Shown here: positions 8,008-15,996 of the stretch, piece by piece
Numbering within the stretch: position 1 is the stretch's first letter
Layout of the letters: each line of letters starts with the position of its first letter
From: Acidobacteriota bacterium
GTDB lineage: Bacteria > Acidobacteriota > CAIWXX01
Reading direction: 5' to 3'
Length of the DNA: 40,889 bases
Assembly: GCA_016191015.1 (NCBI GenBank)
Contig: JACPPM010000177.1
Span: 1-40,889, forward strand
The notes under the pieces: model-generated
What the model saw: the letters and a program-made list of their open reading frames with translations, nothing else
Told to the model about the DNA's origin: nothing
Databases searched by the model: none
Translations under genes and position numbers: made by a program

Positions 8008-9891
8008 ATGCGCCGATTCGGAATCATTCTGCTCACGCTTTTGTCGATGACGAAGACAGGACTTGAAGCGGTGGAGAGATCACAGGTCCCGGAGAAATAC
8101 AGGTGGAACCTCGCCGACCTCTACGCCTCTGAACAGGCCTGGCGGGATGCTCGCGGTGCAGTGGCCGCGAGGTTCCGCGAGATGGAGAGCTTTCGGGGCC
8201 ATCTCGGCGATTCATCCGAATTGCTCGAACGGGCACTGGACACCATGTTCGGAATCGACAAGGAGGTGTCTCGAATCCGCACGTATGCAACCCAGTCTTA
8301 CGATCAGGACACGCGGGTATCGGCCGGGCTCGAGATGCAGCAATCGGCTGAGCTGCTGGCCAACGAATACCGTGCGGCGGTCGCGTATGTGAGACCTGAG
8401 ATTCTGGGTCTGGGCTCCGCCAGAGTGAAACAGCTCGTGGCGAGCCATCCAGGCCTCGGCGTCTATGCGCATTTCCTCGACGACATCCTGCGTGTGGAAG
8501 TCCACACCCTTTCTCAGAACGAAGAGCTTGTCATCGCGCAGGCAGGCCAACTCGCGGCTGCGCCGGAGTCGATTCACACCGTTCTCGCAAACGCTGATCT
8601 TCCGTATCCTGAAGTTGTCCTGACCACGGGCGAGAAGGTCCGGCTCGACCCATCGGCATATGCGAAGCACCGAGGCTCCGCGGTCCGGGCGGATCGCGAC
8701 CAGGTGTTCGAAGCATTCTGGGAGGCCTACGACAGGTTCCGACGCACGTTCGGCGTGGCACTCTACGCGCAAGTCAATGCGCACATTTTCACCAAGAACG
8801 CGCGGAAGTATGGCTCGTGCCTGGAAGCATCCCTCGACCGCAACAGCATTCCAACCGATGTCTACCGTCACCTCATCGCGGATGTGCGTGCCTCACTGCC
8901 GACGCTTCACCGATATCTGAACCTGAGACGGCGGATGCTGAACGTGGACGTGCTGAGATACGAGGATCTGTACGCGCCGGTCGTGAAGGAGGCGGAGCTG
9001 ACGTACACTCCCGAGCAGGCGATCCAGATGACGCTCGACGCATTCGCCCCGCTGGGCAAGGACTATGTCGACTCCCTGAAAACGGGATATGACAGCCGTT
9101 GGGTGGACTTCCTTCCGAACGATGGAAAGAAGTCGGGTGCCTATAGCAACGGTACCGCGTACGACGTTCATCCCTACCAACTGCTCAATTTCAATGGCAG
9201 CTATTATGATGTGTCCATCCTGGCTCACGAGTCCGGCCACTCCGTACACGCGTATCTCGCCTGCAAACAGCAGCCGTATCAGTACTCGGACAGTGCGATT
9301 TTCGTGGCGGAGGTCGCATCGACGGTCAACGAGCATCTCCTGGTGCGTCATATGCTGGACCGGACCAAAGACGAGGGCACCCGTCTCTTCCTGCTCGGGC
9401 AGTATCTCGACAATTTCCGCTTCGTGATCTTTCGGCAGGCGATGTTTGCCGAGTTCGAGTTGAAGATCCATGAGATGGCCGAAAGGGGAGAGACCCTGAC
9501 CGGAGATGTTCTCAATAGGACGTACCTGGAGCTGCTCCGCGCCTACTGCGGACACGAGGCGGGCGTGTGCAAGGTGGATGAACGCTACGCGGTCGAATGG
9601 GCGTACATCCCTCACTTCTACTACGATTTCTACGTCTATCAGTACGCGACGAGCATGGTGGCATCGACGGCATTGGCCAAGGGGATCATGGAAGAAGCGA
9701 AGCGGTCTCCCGCAACCACGGCCAGACGCGATGCCTACCTGACCATGCTATCCGCGGGGTCTTCGGACTACCCGATCGACCTCCTCAGGCGAGCGGGAGT
9801 CGACCTGACCACAAGCGCCCCGTTCCAGGCTGCCATGTTGGAAATGAACCACGTGATGGACGAAATCGAGACCATCCTGTCTCGCAAGTAG
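8008..9891 (+). CDS. pepF: Oligoendopeptidase F (M3B metallopeptidase)
   Basis: This zinc endopeptidase of family M3 cleaves short peptides. The zinc site is HESGH, with H407, E408 and H411, inside LAHESGHSVHAYLA. The third ligand region EVASTVNEHLL follows about 25 residues later, as in PepF. The N-terminal helical domain begins with VPEKYRWNLADLYAS, typical of the family, and 627 residues is close to the usual 600. A strong AGGAGG lies at 7995-8000, 7 bases before ATG 8008, which fixes the start. Consequently the first 20 residues (MRRFGIILLTLLSMTKTGLEA) are part of the protein and look like a signal peptide, unusual for an enzyme normally cytosolic. Its stop faces the stop of the next gene across 7 bases. 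Confidence 0.93.
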   Translation: MRRFGIILLTLLSMTKTGLEAVERSQVPEKYRWNLADLYASEQAWRDARGAVAARFREMESFRGHLGDSSELLERALDTMFGIDKEVSRIRTYATQSYDQDTRVSAGLEMQQSAELLANEYRAAVAYVRPEILGLGSARVKQLVASHPGLGVYAHFLDDILRVEVHTLSQNEELVIAQAGQLAAAPESIHTVLANADLPYPEVVLTTGEKVRLDPSAYAKHRGSAVRADRDQVFEAFWEAYDRFRRTFGVALYAQVNAHIFTKNARKYGSCLEASLDRNSIPTDVYRHLIADVRASLPTLHRYLNLRRRMLNVDVLRYEDLYAPVVKEAELTYTPEQAIQMTLDAFAPLGKDYVDSLKTGYDSRWVDFLPNDGKKSGAYSNGTAYDVHPYQLLNFNGSYYDVSILAHESGHSVHAYLACKQQPYQYSDSAIFVAEVASTVNEHLLVRHMLDRTKDEGTRLFLLGQYLDNFRFVIFRQAMFAEFELKIHEMAERGETLTGDVLNRTYLELLRAYCGHEAGVCKVDERYAVEWAYIPHFYYDFYVYQYATSMVASTALAKGIMEEAKRSPATTARRDAYLTMLSAGSSDYPIDLLRRAGVDLTTSAPFQAAMLEMNHVMDEIETILSRK

Positions 9892-9898
9892 CGGAGAG

Positions 9899-10162
9899 CT
9901 ACCTGCGCATCGAAATCTGGTTGTCGATCACGAGCATCGCCTGCTGGATTCGCAGGATCTTCCGGTTCCGCTGCTGCTGCGCCATCGTGTCATCCTGTGG
10001 CGGTTGACTCGATCGGGTCTCGCGAATGACCTTGTCGAGCTCGAAGCGGAGTTGCTGCAGCTCGGGTACCGTCATCTTCCGCATGATCACAGGATTCAGA
10101 AGTATGTAGCCCTCGCTGACGTCCCTCGCCATCGCAAACGCGCTGCCTCCGAGAAAACTCAC
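9899..10162 (-). CDS. Small protein of unknown function
   Basis: The 87-residue product is read from GTG at 10162, with an AAAGGGG ribosome site about 8 bases upstream. The first half carries an ARDVSEGYILLNP segment. The second half is a charged and Gln-rich helix (ELQQLRFELDKVIRETRSSQ and QQQRNRKILRIQQAMLVID) likely to form a coiled coil. No family is recognised. It converges on pepF and lies downstream of the APC permease on the same strand, 66 bases apart, so it may be the second gene of that transcript. It is short enough that a chance frame cannot be excluded. Confidence 0.55.
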   Translation of the reverse strand: MSFLGGSAFAMARDVSEGYILLNPVIMRKMTVPELQQLRFELDKVIRETRSSQPPQDDTMAQQQRNRKILRIQQAMLVIDNQISMRR

Positions 10163-10228
10163 AATCGTACCCCTTTCATCAAGAATGCCGAAGCGGAAGT
10201 GAAGTAGAGCGGGAACGGCTCAGGACCC

Positions 10229-11611
10229 CTATCTTCGCTCGTGTCGATCATCGGGCTTCCTCCTCGCGTACCAATAATATGCAGGCAGACCGGCCAGGAT
10301 GAGACCTGTTCCGATGAGCGATTCCCACGGCGTTTCGATGAGCGTGTTCACGAGCAGACCGGCGCACAGGAGCACGAACAGTCCCGGAACGACCGGATAG
10401 GCCCAGACCCGGTAGCCCGCAGCTTGAAGACCCCGGCGTCTGAAGATGAAAATCGCCGCCACGCTCATTCCGTAGAAGATCCAGAGCGCGAAGATCGCAA
10501 AGGTGAAGAGCTGGTCATACCTGCCGCTGAGGGCGAGCAGAGCGGACCAGATCCCCTGCGTCACGAGCGCGAATCCAGGAGTCGCGAAACGGGGATGAAT
10601 TTCCGCCATCCTTCGCGGGAACAGACCATCCTCGGCCTGCGCCTGATACACGCGCGCGGCGGCAAGGATCATTCCATTCACGCACCCGAAGGTCGAGATC
10701 AGGATGAACACCGCGATCAGGGAGGCGCCCCTGCCGCCGATGACTGTTTGCATCGCATCCGCCGCGATTCGCTCCGAGGACGCTATCTGGCCGATGTCGA
10801 GGACCCGGAGGTAGGCAACGTTCATGAGGAGGTAGATGGCGACGATGCCGGCGGTACCGAGAAGGAGTGCGAGCGGGATCGTCCGCCGTGGACTCTGAGC
10901 TTCTCCCGAGATGAAGGTGACGTTGTTCCAGCCATCCAGAGCCCACAGTGCGGCCACCAGTGCCACGCCGAAAGCGCTCGTGAACGCGAGTGCACCGGAG
11001 GGAGCCGAACCGCCCGCGAAGAATGATGCAATCGGACGGGCACCGCCGGCGCATCCAAGAAACACGATCGCGAGGCACGCCAGCGACTTCATGAGGGTGA
11101 AGGCATTCTGTACAAGTGCCCCGTACTTGAGCCCGATGTAGTTCACTGCGGTCAGCACAGCCACGAGCCCCGCAGCCCAGAGCTGATTCTCGGTGATTGC
11201 GATCTGAACCGGCCACGCGAACTCCACAAGAGTTCCATGGGAGGGAACGAAGTACCCGAGATACGTAGCGAAGCCGACCGCGACGGCTGCTATGGACCCT
11301 GATTGCGCAACCCAGAAAAGACTCCATCCGTACAGAAAGCCCCAGAGCGCTCCGTACGCCTCCTTGAGATAGGCGTACTGGCCGCCTGCTTGAGGGAACA
11401 GCGCGCCGAGCTCGGCGTACGAGAGAGCGCCGAACAGGCTCAGCACGCCCGCCACAATCCAGACCAGGATCAGCGCTGCCGGCGTGCCGACGGCAGCGGC
11501 GATATTCGACGGAACGAGAAAGATTCCCGAGCCGATAACGACGCCGATGACGATGGAAGTCGCGTCCCAGACGTTGAGCTTCTTGCGGCCCATGTGTCGC
11601 TCATTGTTCAT
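10229..11611 (-). CDS. APC-superfamily amino acid permease
   Basis: This secondary amino acid transporter is predicted to have 12 membrane helices. The first helix holds the family hallmark SIVIGVVIGSGIFLVPSN. Further family features are a GGQYAYLKEAYG motif after helix 2 and a helix-6 region WALDGWNNVTFISGEAQSP. All three match the APC/LAT-like branch. Starting at ATG 11611 gives 460 residues, normal for the family. The frame extends to 11683 without homology-like sequence. A second ATG at 11593 (MGRKKLNVWDATS) is also attractive, because a sigma-70-like promoter at 11603-11631 would put the transcript start next to it. The substrate cannot be deduced. It is transcribed divergently from greA. 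Confidence 0.88.
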   Translation of the reverse strand: MNNERHMGRKKLNVWDATSIVIGVVIGSGIFLVPSNIAAAVGTPAALILVWIVAGVLSLFGALSYAELGALFPQAGGQYAYLKEAYGALWGFLYGWSLFWVAQSGSIAAVAVGFATYLGYFVPSHGTLVEFAWPVQIAITENQLWAAGLVAVLTAVNYIGLKYGALVQNAFTLMKSLACLAIVFLGCAGGARPIASFFAGGSAPSGALAFTSAFGVALVAALWALDGWNNVTFISGEAQSPRRTIPLALLLGTAGIVAIYLLMNVAYLRVLDIGQIASSERIAADAMQTVIGGRGASLIAVFILISTFGCVNGMILAAARVYQAQAEDGLFPRRMAEIHPRFATPGFALVTQGIWSALLALSGRYDQLFTFAIFALWIFYGMSVAAIFIFRRRGLQAAGYRVWAYPVVPGLFVLLCAGLLVNTLIETPWESLIGTGLILAGLPAYYWYARRKPDDRHERR

Positions 11612-11631
11612 CCGCCCCCGCGTCGTGTCAA
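11603..11631 (-). promoter_or_regulatory. Possible sigma-70 promoter of the APC permease gene
   Basis: On the minus strand there is a perfect TTGACA (11626-11631), a 17-base spacer and AACAAT (11603-11608, four of six consensus bases). It overlaps the first codons if translation starts at 11611, but fits a nearly leaderless start at 11593. Confidence 0.4.
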
Positions 11632-11867
11632 GGAAAAACGGCCACAGCCATCGCACCGTGCCGGCGCAACGGAGTGCGTCCATCGTCGACCGGGTCAGTG
11701 CCGAACCCTCGTGATCTCGTCTCCGCCAGGTCCGCTCTCCACTCTGCTACAGGCAGGGCCCCCGACTCCACCAGTTTGAGGCCCCTGCTGATCAGGCTCC
11801 TTGCATTACGCTCCGAGTTTTGGTTTAGTGTTAGGATTCGTCGAAGTAGAAGGATGGAAGGGGATAT

Positions 11868-12332
11868 ATGAAGCATGTGGTGAAAAACCTCGAGGAAGAG
11901 GTCACCAAGCTCGAGTACGAGCTCGTGCACGAGCTTCCCAAAGAGCTGAAGAAGGCGCTTGCTCACGGTGACTTGCGCGAGAACGCTGAGTACCAGGCGG
12001 CCAAGGAACGTAAGGACTTTGTTCAGGTGCGCATCAGCCAGCTCAAGAAGCGGATCGCTGACCTCTCGCTTCTCAGACTCGACGACATGCCCGAGGATCG
12101 CGTCTCCTTCGGCTCGACGGTCACGCTCCTCGACCTGGACCGGCAGGCGGAAATCACCTACAAGCTCGTCACTGCGGAAGAGAGTGACATATCCAAGGGC
12201 CTGATTTCCACGACATCCCCTATCGGCCGCGGGTTGATGGGACGCGCGGAAGGTGACAATGTGGAAATCGTCATTCCCTCGGGCAGGAAAAGATTCGAGA
12301 TCGTCAGGCTACGGACGATCCACCAGGGGTAG
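11868..12332 (+). CDS. greA: Transcription elongation factor GreA
   Basis: GreA enters the RNA polymerase secondary channel and stimulates cleavage of backtracked RNA. The N-terminal coiled coil carries the signature HGDLRENAEYQAAKERK. D35 and E38 correspond to the acidic tip residues that chelate the catalytic magnesium (D41 and E44 in E. coli). The C-terminal FKBP-like domain shows TYKLVTAEESD and the family ending SPIGRGLMGRAEGDNVEIVIPSG. At 154 residues it is near the 158 of the E. coli protein. AAGGGGA sits just upstream of ATG 11868. lepB starts 6 bases after the stop, so the two are co-transcribed. Confidence 0.93.
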   Translation: MKHVVKNLEEEVTKLEYELVHELPKELKKALAHGDLRENAEYQAAKERKDFVQVRISQLKKRIADLSLLRLDDMPEDRVSFGSTVTLLDLDRQAEITYKLVTAEESDISKGLISTTSPIGRGLMGRAEGDNVEIVIPSGRKRFEIVRLRTIHQG

Positions 12333-12338
12333 GCAGAG

Positions 12339-13106
12339 ATGGACGTTAGGAAAGTTCGCGAAGACGTGAAGAAAATCCCGCCGGCGAGTGACGAGGCAGG
12401 CGGGATGCACAAGAAGGGGCTGCTGAGGGAGTACTTCGAGCTCGTCGCGGTCACCGTCGTCTTCACTTTGTACTTGCAGACCTTCGTGGTCCAGGCCTTT
12501 CAGATACCGAGCAGCTCGATGGAGCAGAATCTGCTCGTGGGTGACCATCTTCTCGTCAACAAGTGCGTCTTCTCTGGGTTCGGAGTCGGGGGTTGGGCTG
12601 AGCACATCCTTCCGTTCGAAGACCCGAAGCGCGGGGATATCGTGGTATTCAAGTACCCGGAGGACCCGACGAAGGACTTTGTGAAGCGCGTGATCGGGTT
12701 GCCCGGAGATATGGTCGAAATCAGAAACAAGCAGATACTGATCAATGGGAAGTCATTGGAAGAAACGTATAAATTTCATACAGATGCACATATTTATCCA
12801 TCATATGAAGTCGGTATGCGACCCGAACTTGCGGTTCGAGACAACTTTGGACCAGTGCGCGTGCCCGACGGGCATTTGTTTGTGATGGGTGACAACCGGG
12901 ACAATAGCTTGGATTCAAGGTATTGGGGTCCGCTTCCGCGGTCATACCTGAAAGGAAAGCCGCTGGTGATCTACTGGTCGTATGAGGCAGATAAGGAGTC
13001 CTACATGAAGACGGACTACGCGACCCGCGCCAGGAATCTCCTGTCGACGATCATCAATTTTATTCCGCGAACGCGGTGGTCCAGGTTCTTCAAAATCATT
13101 CGCTAG
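12339..13106 (+). CDS. lepB: Signal peptidase I
   Basis: This membrane serine protease removes signal peptides from exported preproteins. A cytoplasmic stretch is followed by one membrane segment (about residues 33-53, FELVAVTVVFTLYLQTFVV). The catalytic serine is S60 in QIPSSSMEQNLLVGD. The catalytic lysine is K116 in KDFVKRVIGLPGD. The box E motif MGDNRDNSLDSRYWG is present. The length of 255 residues fits a type I peptidase with one anchor. Residues about 140-160, in the variable non-catalytic part, are encoded by a strikingly AT-rich patch (12757-12820). It follows greA by 6 bases. Confidence 0.94.
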   Translation: MDVRKVREDVKKIPPASDEAGGMHKKGLLREYFELVAVTVVFTLYLQTFVVQAFQIPSSSMEQNLLVGDHLLVNKCVFSGFGVGGWAEHILPFEDPKRGDIVVFKYPEDPTKDFVKRVIGLPGDMVEIRNKQILINGKSLEETYKFHTDAHIYPSYEVGMRPELAVRDNFGPVRVPDGHLFVMGDNRDNSLDSRYWGPLPRSYLKGKPLVIYWSYEADKESYMKTDYATRARNLLSTIINFIPRTRWSRFFKIIR

Positions 13107-13169
13107 CGCGTGGCACCTCGTGCTGCGGACGGCATTGTCATGTCCTCGAGATTGGATCGTGGAGGTGGA

Positions 13170-14519
13170 ATGTCGTCCATGAGCGGACTGTTTCACATCG
13201 AGACCTTCGGCTGTCAGATGAATGTCCACGATTCCGAAAAGATAGCGGGGATCCTGGCTTCTGAAGGGTATGCGAGAGCACAATCGCCACAGGCAGCCGG
13301 GGTGGTCGTTGTCAATACCTGCTCGGTCAGGGAGAAGGCGGAGAGCAAGCTCTACGCGTACCTCGGGCGCCTCGGTCGTCGAAAGGCATCGGGCGAGGCG
13401 ATCACAATCGGCGTGATGGGTTGTGTCGCCCAGCAGGAGGGCGAGGAGCTGCTTGCTCGGGCCCCCTATGTGGACTTCGTTCTCGGAACGCACCAGGTTG
13501 TCGCGCTCGCGGAAGTCTTGAGACATCTACGGGAGAAGCCAGGCGCGGTGGTGGAGACACGCATCGGAAGCGAATTCGCCGAGATCCATCCCTCGGTCGC
13601 GGATAGATCGCAGCACGGTCGCGCACTCGTCACGATCATGGAGGGGTGCGATAAGTTTTGCACGTTCTGTGTGATCCCCTATACCAGGGGTCGCCAGCGC
13701 TACCGAAAGATGACTGCGATCTTGGACGAAGCTCGGTATCTTGCATCGCGCGGCTTTGTCGAGATCCAGCTGCTGGGGCAAAATGTCAATTGCTGGTCTG
13801 ACGGTGAACAGGAATTCGTCGATCTTCTGCGTGAGATGGAGGAGGTCCCGGTCGAATGGATCCGCTTCATCACCTCTCACCCGGCTCATTTCTCTGACTC
13901 GATCATCGACTGGATCGGAAGATCGACGAAGCTGTGCCCGCAGATCCATCTGCCCGTCCAGTCCGGCAGCGATCGAACCTTGGAGCGGATGCGACGCGAG
14001 TATACCTGCGATCAATTCCAGAGGATCGTGGCGGCCCTTCGGGAGGCGAGGCCGGGAATCTCTCTCTCAACCGACATCATAGTGGGCTTTCCTGGCGAGA
14101 CCGAGGAAGACTTCGAGATGACCATGGGGCTGTGCGGAGCGGTCCGATTTGACTCGATGTTCTCCTTTGCGTATTCGCCACGGAAGTACGCGGCAGCCAG
14201 CCGCTGGACTGAGGACGTCCCAGCGGAGATCAAGAGCGCGCGACTCATGCGGCTCCAGGAGATCCAGAAACTGGTACAGACGGAGAAGAACGTGAGCCGC
14301 GTTGGATCAGTGTTGAGGGTCTTGGTCGAGGGGAGGAGCCGGAAGAGCGACACCGTGCTTGCCGGCCACAGTGCCTGCAACCGCGTTGTGAACTTTGTGG
14401 CCACAGAGCAAAGGATTGCCACAGGATCATTCGTCGACGTGCGGATCACGGGCGCTGGACCCAATAGCCTCTTCGGACAGCAGGTGGGGCAGGGCGCGCC
14501 CACGGAACAAGCCACCTAG
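13170..14519 (+). CDS. miaB: tRNA-2-methylthio-N6-dimethylallyladenosine synthase MiaB
   Basis: MiaB is a radical-SAM methylthiotransferase that modifies A37 of tRNAs reading U-starting codons. The N-terminal MTTase domain has its three cluster cysteines in FGCQMN, NTCSVREKAES and MGCVAQ. The radical SAM motif is EGCDKFCTFCVIPYTRGR. HLPVQSGSDRTLERMRR and STDIIVGFPGETEEDF are typical of the family. A TRAM domain ends the protein, with the usual NPLFGxxV element read as NSLFGQQV. The frame is open from GTG 13110, but ATG 13170 follows GGAGG at 13161-13165 and starts 9 residues before the conserved domain. ATG 13179 is the alternative. A 63-base gap separates lepB from the chosen start. Confidence 0.93.
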   Translation: MSSMSGLFHIETFGCQMNVHDSEKIAGILASEGYARAQSPQAAGVVVVNTCSVREKAESKLYAYLGRLGRRKASGEAITIGVMGCVAQQEGEELLARAPYVDFVLGTHQVVALAEVLRHLREKPGAVVETRIGSEFAEIHPSVADRSQHGRALVTIMEGCDKFCTFCVIPYTRGRQRYRKMTAILDEARYLASRGFVEIQLLGQNVNCWSDGEQEFVDLLREMEEVPVEWIRFITSHPAHFSDSIIDWIGRSTKLCPQIHLPVQSGSDRTLERMRREYTCDQFQRIVAALREARPGISLSTDIIVGFPGETEEDFEMTMGLCGAVRFDSMFSFAYSPRKYAAASRWTEDVPAEIKSARLMRLQEIQKLVQTEKNVSRVGSVLRVLVEGRSRKSDTVLAGHSACNRVVNFVATEQRIATGSFVDVRITGAGPNSLFGQQVGQGAPTEQAT

Positions 14520-14599
14520 CTCAGCCACTGTCTGGCAAACGTACCAAGCGTTCGCGACCAACACGGGTCCCGAAGCATAGGAGAACGCCCCGATCTCCC

Positions 14600-14628
14600 T
14601 TGACACCCCTAGGGAGCGCACCTATATT
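14600..14628 (+). promoter_or_regulatory. Sigma-70 promoter of the bifunctional-nuclease/par operon
   Basis: TTGACA (14600-14605), a 17-base spacer, then TATATT (14623-14628). It is one mismatch from consensus over both hexamers. The predicted transcript start is near 14635, 20 bases before the gene. It lies in the 135-base gap after miaB and so opens a new transcription unit. Confidence 0.8.
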
Positions 14629-14654
14629 TAGGGCAATGATGCGAAGGAGCAGTG

Positions 14655-15140
14655 ATGGAAATTGAGATGAAGATCAAGGGACTGATGATAGATCCCATCA
14701 CGAACATGCCCATTGTAGTTTTGAGGGAAAAAGAGGGATCGAAGGTCCTGCCGATCTGGGTTGGTATTTTTGAAGCCAATGCAATTGCCCTGCAGATTGA
14801 GAACATACAGACTCCGCGCCCGATGACTCACGATCTCCTGAAGAATGTCATCATCGACATGAAGGCCTCGGTTCACAAGATCGTCGTGAATCAGCTTAAG
14901 GAGAATACATACTACGCACTCATTTTCCTCGAGCAGGAGGGAGAGATTATTCGCATCGACGCGCGGCCCTCAGACGCCATCGCGCTTGCTCTGAGAACCG
15001 AGTCCCCGATTTTTGTTGAGGACGAGGTCATAACTTCGGCCCGATCTGCTGAGTTGGCGAAGGACTCGAACGAGACCGAACGAATGCAGAAATGGCTGGA
15101 GAATCTCGATCCCGACGAGCTCGGGAAATACAAGATGTAG
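14655..15140 (+). CDS. Bifunctional nuclease family protein (DUF151/BFN)
   Basis: The 161-residue protein matches the BFN/DUF151 domain. It has MKIKGLMIDPITNMPIVVLREKEGSKVLPIWVGIFEANAIA-like order at the N terminus, then RPMTHDLLKNVI and the signature RIDARPSDAIALALRTESPIFV. The plant member has RNase/DNase activity in vitro. The bacterial role is poorly known, so the biochemical function is by family only. AAGGAG (14644-14649) is 5 bases from ATG 14655. A GTG at 14652 is too close to that site to be the start. It is the first gene after a strong promoter and precedes parA by 100 bases. A BFN gene next to miaB and parA recurs in several phyla, as far as I recall. Confidence 0.88.
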   Translation: MEIEMKIKGLMIDPITNMPIVVLREKEGSKVLPIWVGIFEANAIALQIENIQTPRPMTHDLLKNVIIDMKASVHKIVVNQLKENTYYALIFLEQEGEIIRIDARPSDAIALALRTESPIFVEDEVITSARSAELAKDSNETERMQKWLENLDPDELGKYKM

Positions 15141-15219
15141 TGGGAATAGATAGCTGCCCACTGAGGCGCCACTCGCACGAGGCTCATCTTTTCATCTTCT
15201 CGGATTCCACACTTCAGGG

Positions 15220-15225
15220 TACAAT
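15220..15225 (+). promoter_or_regulatory. Possible -10 element for parA
   Basis: TACAAT lies 15 bases before the parA ATG. A weak -35 (TTCTCG) sits 17 bases upstream. If used, transcription would begin at about 15232 and leave a 9-base leader. No Shine-Dalgarno is visible ahead of the ATG, which is consistent. Confidence 0.35.
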
Positions 15226-15240
15226 GCTGCACGACGCAAG

Positions 15241-15996
15241 ATGATCCTCGCAATCGCGAATCAAAAAGGGGGCGTGGGTAAGACGACCACAGCCGTGAAC
15301 CTCGTGGCCGCTCTCGCCTTCAAAGGTCGACGTACGCTGCTGGTCGACATGGATCCGCAATCGAACAGCTCAATGAGCTTCATCGACGTGAGAGCTGTCG
15401 AGAAGACGATGTACGACATCCTTGTGGACAAGAGCTGCACTTTCGGCGATGTCGTCCGGCCGACAACGATCATGGGGCTCGAGGTCGCGCCGTCCCGCAT
15501 AGCCATGGCGAAGCTTGAGACTAAGCTCCTCGGCGAAGTCGATGGCTACTACAGGTTGAAGGACAGACTCGACGAAATCCGCCGCAACTACGACTTTATC
15601 ATCGTGGACACGCCCCCGACCCTGGGACTGATAACGGTCAATGCACTCGTCGCTGCCACCCATCTGCTGATCCCGATCCAGTCCTCATACTTCGCCCTCG
15701 AGGGCACCGACGACCTCCTCGAGACGATCGACAAAGTCAAGGCGCGACCAAACCCGGCATTGCAATTGCTCGGCGTACTCGTTACTCTCTATGACAAACG
15801 GACGACGGTTGCGCGCGATAGCTTGGCCGCGATCCGATCGCTTTTCGGCGAGAAGGTTTTCAAGACAGTGATCACGAAGAGTGTGAGGCTCGAAGAGAGC
15901 CCAGCCTACAAGGAATCGATCTTCACCTACGCTCCTGATTCCTCGGGTGCGTTGGAATATAACCAGCTAACTGAGGAGATTTTGAACGGTGCTTAA
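15241..15996 (+). CDS. parA: Chromosome-partitioning ATPase ParA/Soj
   Basis: ParA ATPases form ATP-dependent dimers on DNA and move ParB-bound centromere regions. The deviant Walker A motif is KGGVGKTT, with signature lysine K9 and P-loop K14. DMDPQSN follows as the A' motif, and IIVDTPPTLGLITVNAL holds Walker B. At 251 residues, without an N-terminal HTH, it is the short chromosomal (Soj-like) type. The stop overlaps the parB start by 8 bases. The usual rsmG/mnmG neighbours of a chromosomal par locus are absent, so the locus may lie away from the origin. Confidence 0.92.
   Translation: MILAIANQKGGVGKTTTAVNLVAALAFKGRRTLLVDMDPQSNSSMSFIDVRAVEKTMYDILVDKSCTFGDVVRPTTIMGLEVAPSRIAMAKLETKLLGEVDGYYRLKDRLDEIRRNYDFIIVDTPPTLGLITVNALVAATHLLIPIQSSYFALEGTDDLLETIDKVKARPNPALQLLGVLVTLYDKRTTVARDSLAAIRSLFGEKVFKTVITKSVRLEESPAYKESIFTYAPDSSGALEYNQLTEEILNGA

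Noticed and set aside
11801-11831. Possible greA promoter (TTGCAT with TTTAGT or TAGTGT)
   Set aside because: The -10 matches are poor and spacing is ambiguous. A promoter must exist in this divergent region but I cannot place it.
13188-13203. Half of a parS site (TGTTTCAC) near the miaB start
   Set aside because: The second half (ATCGAGAC) does not match GTGAAACA, and the bases encode the conserved MiaB start region.
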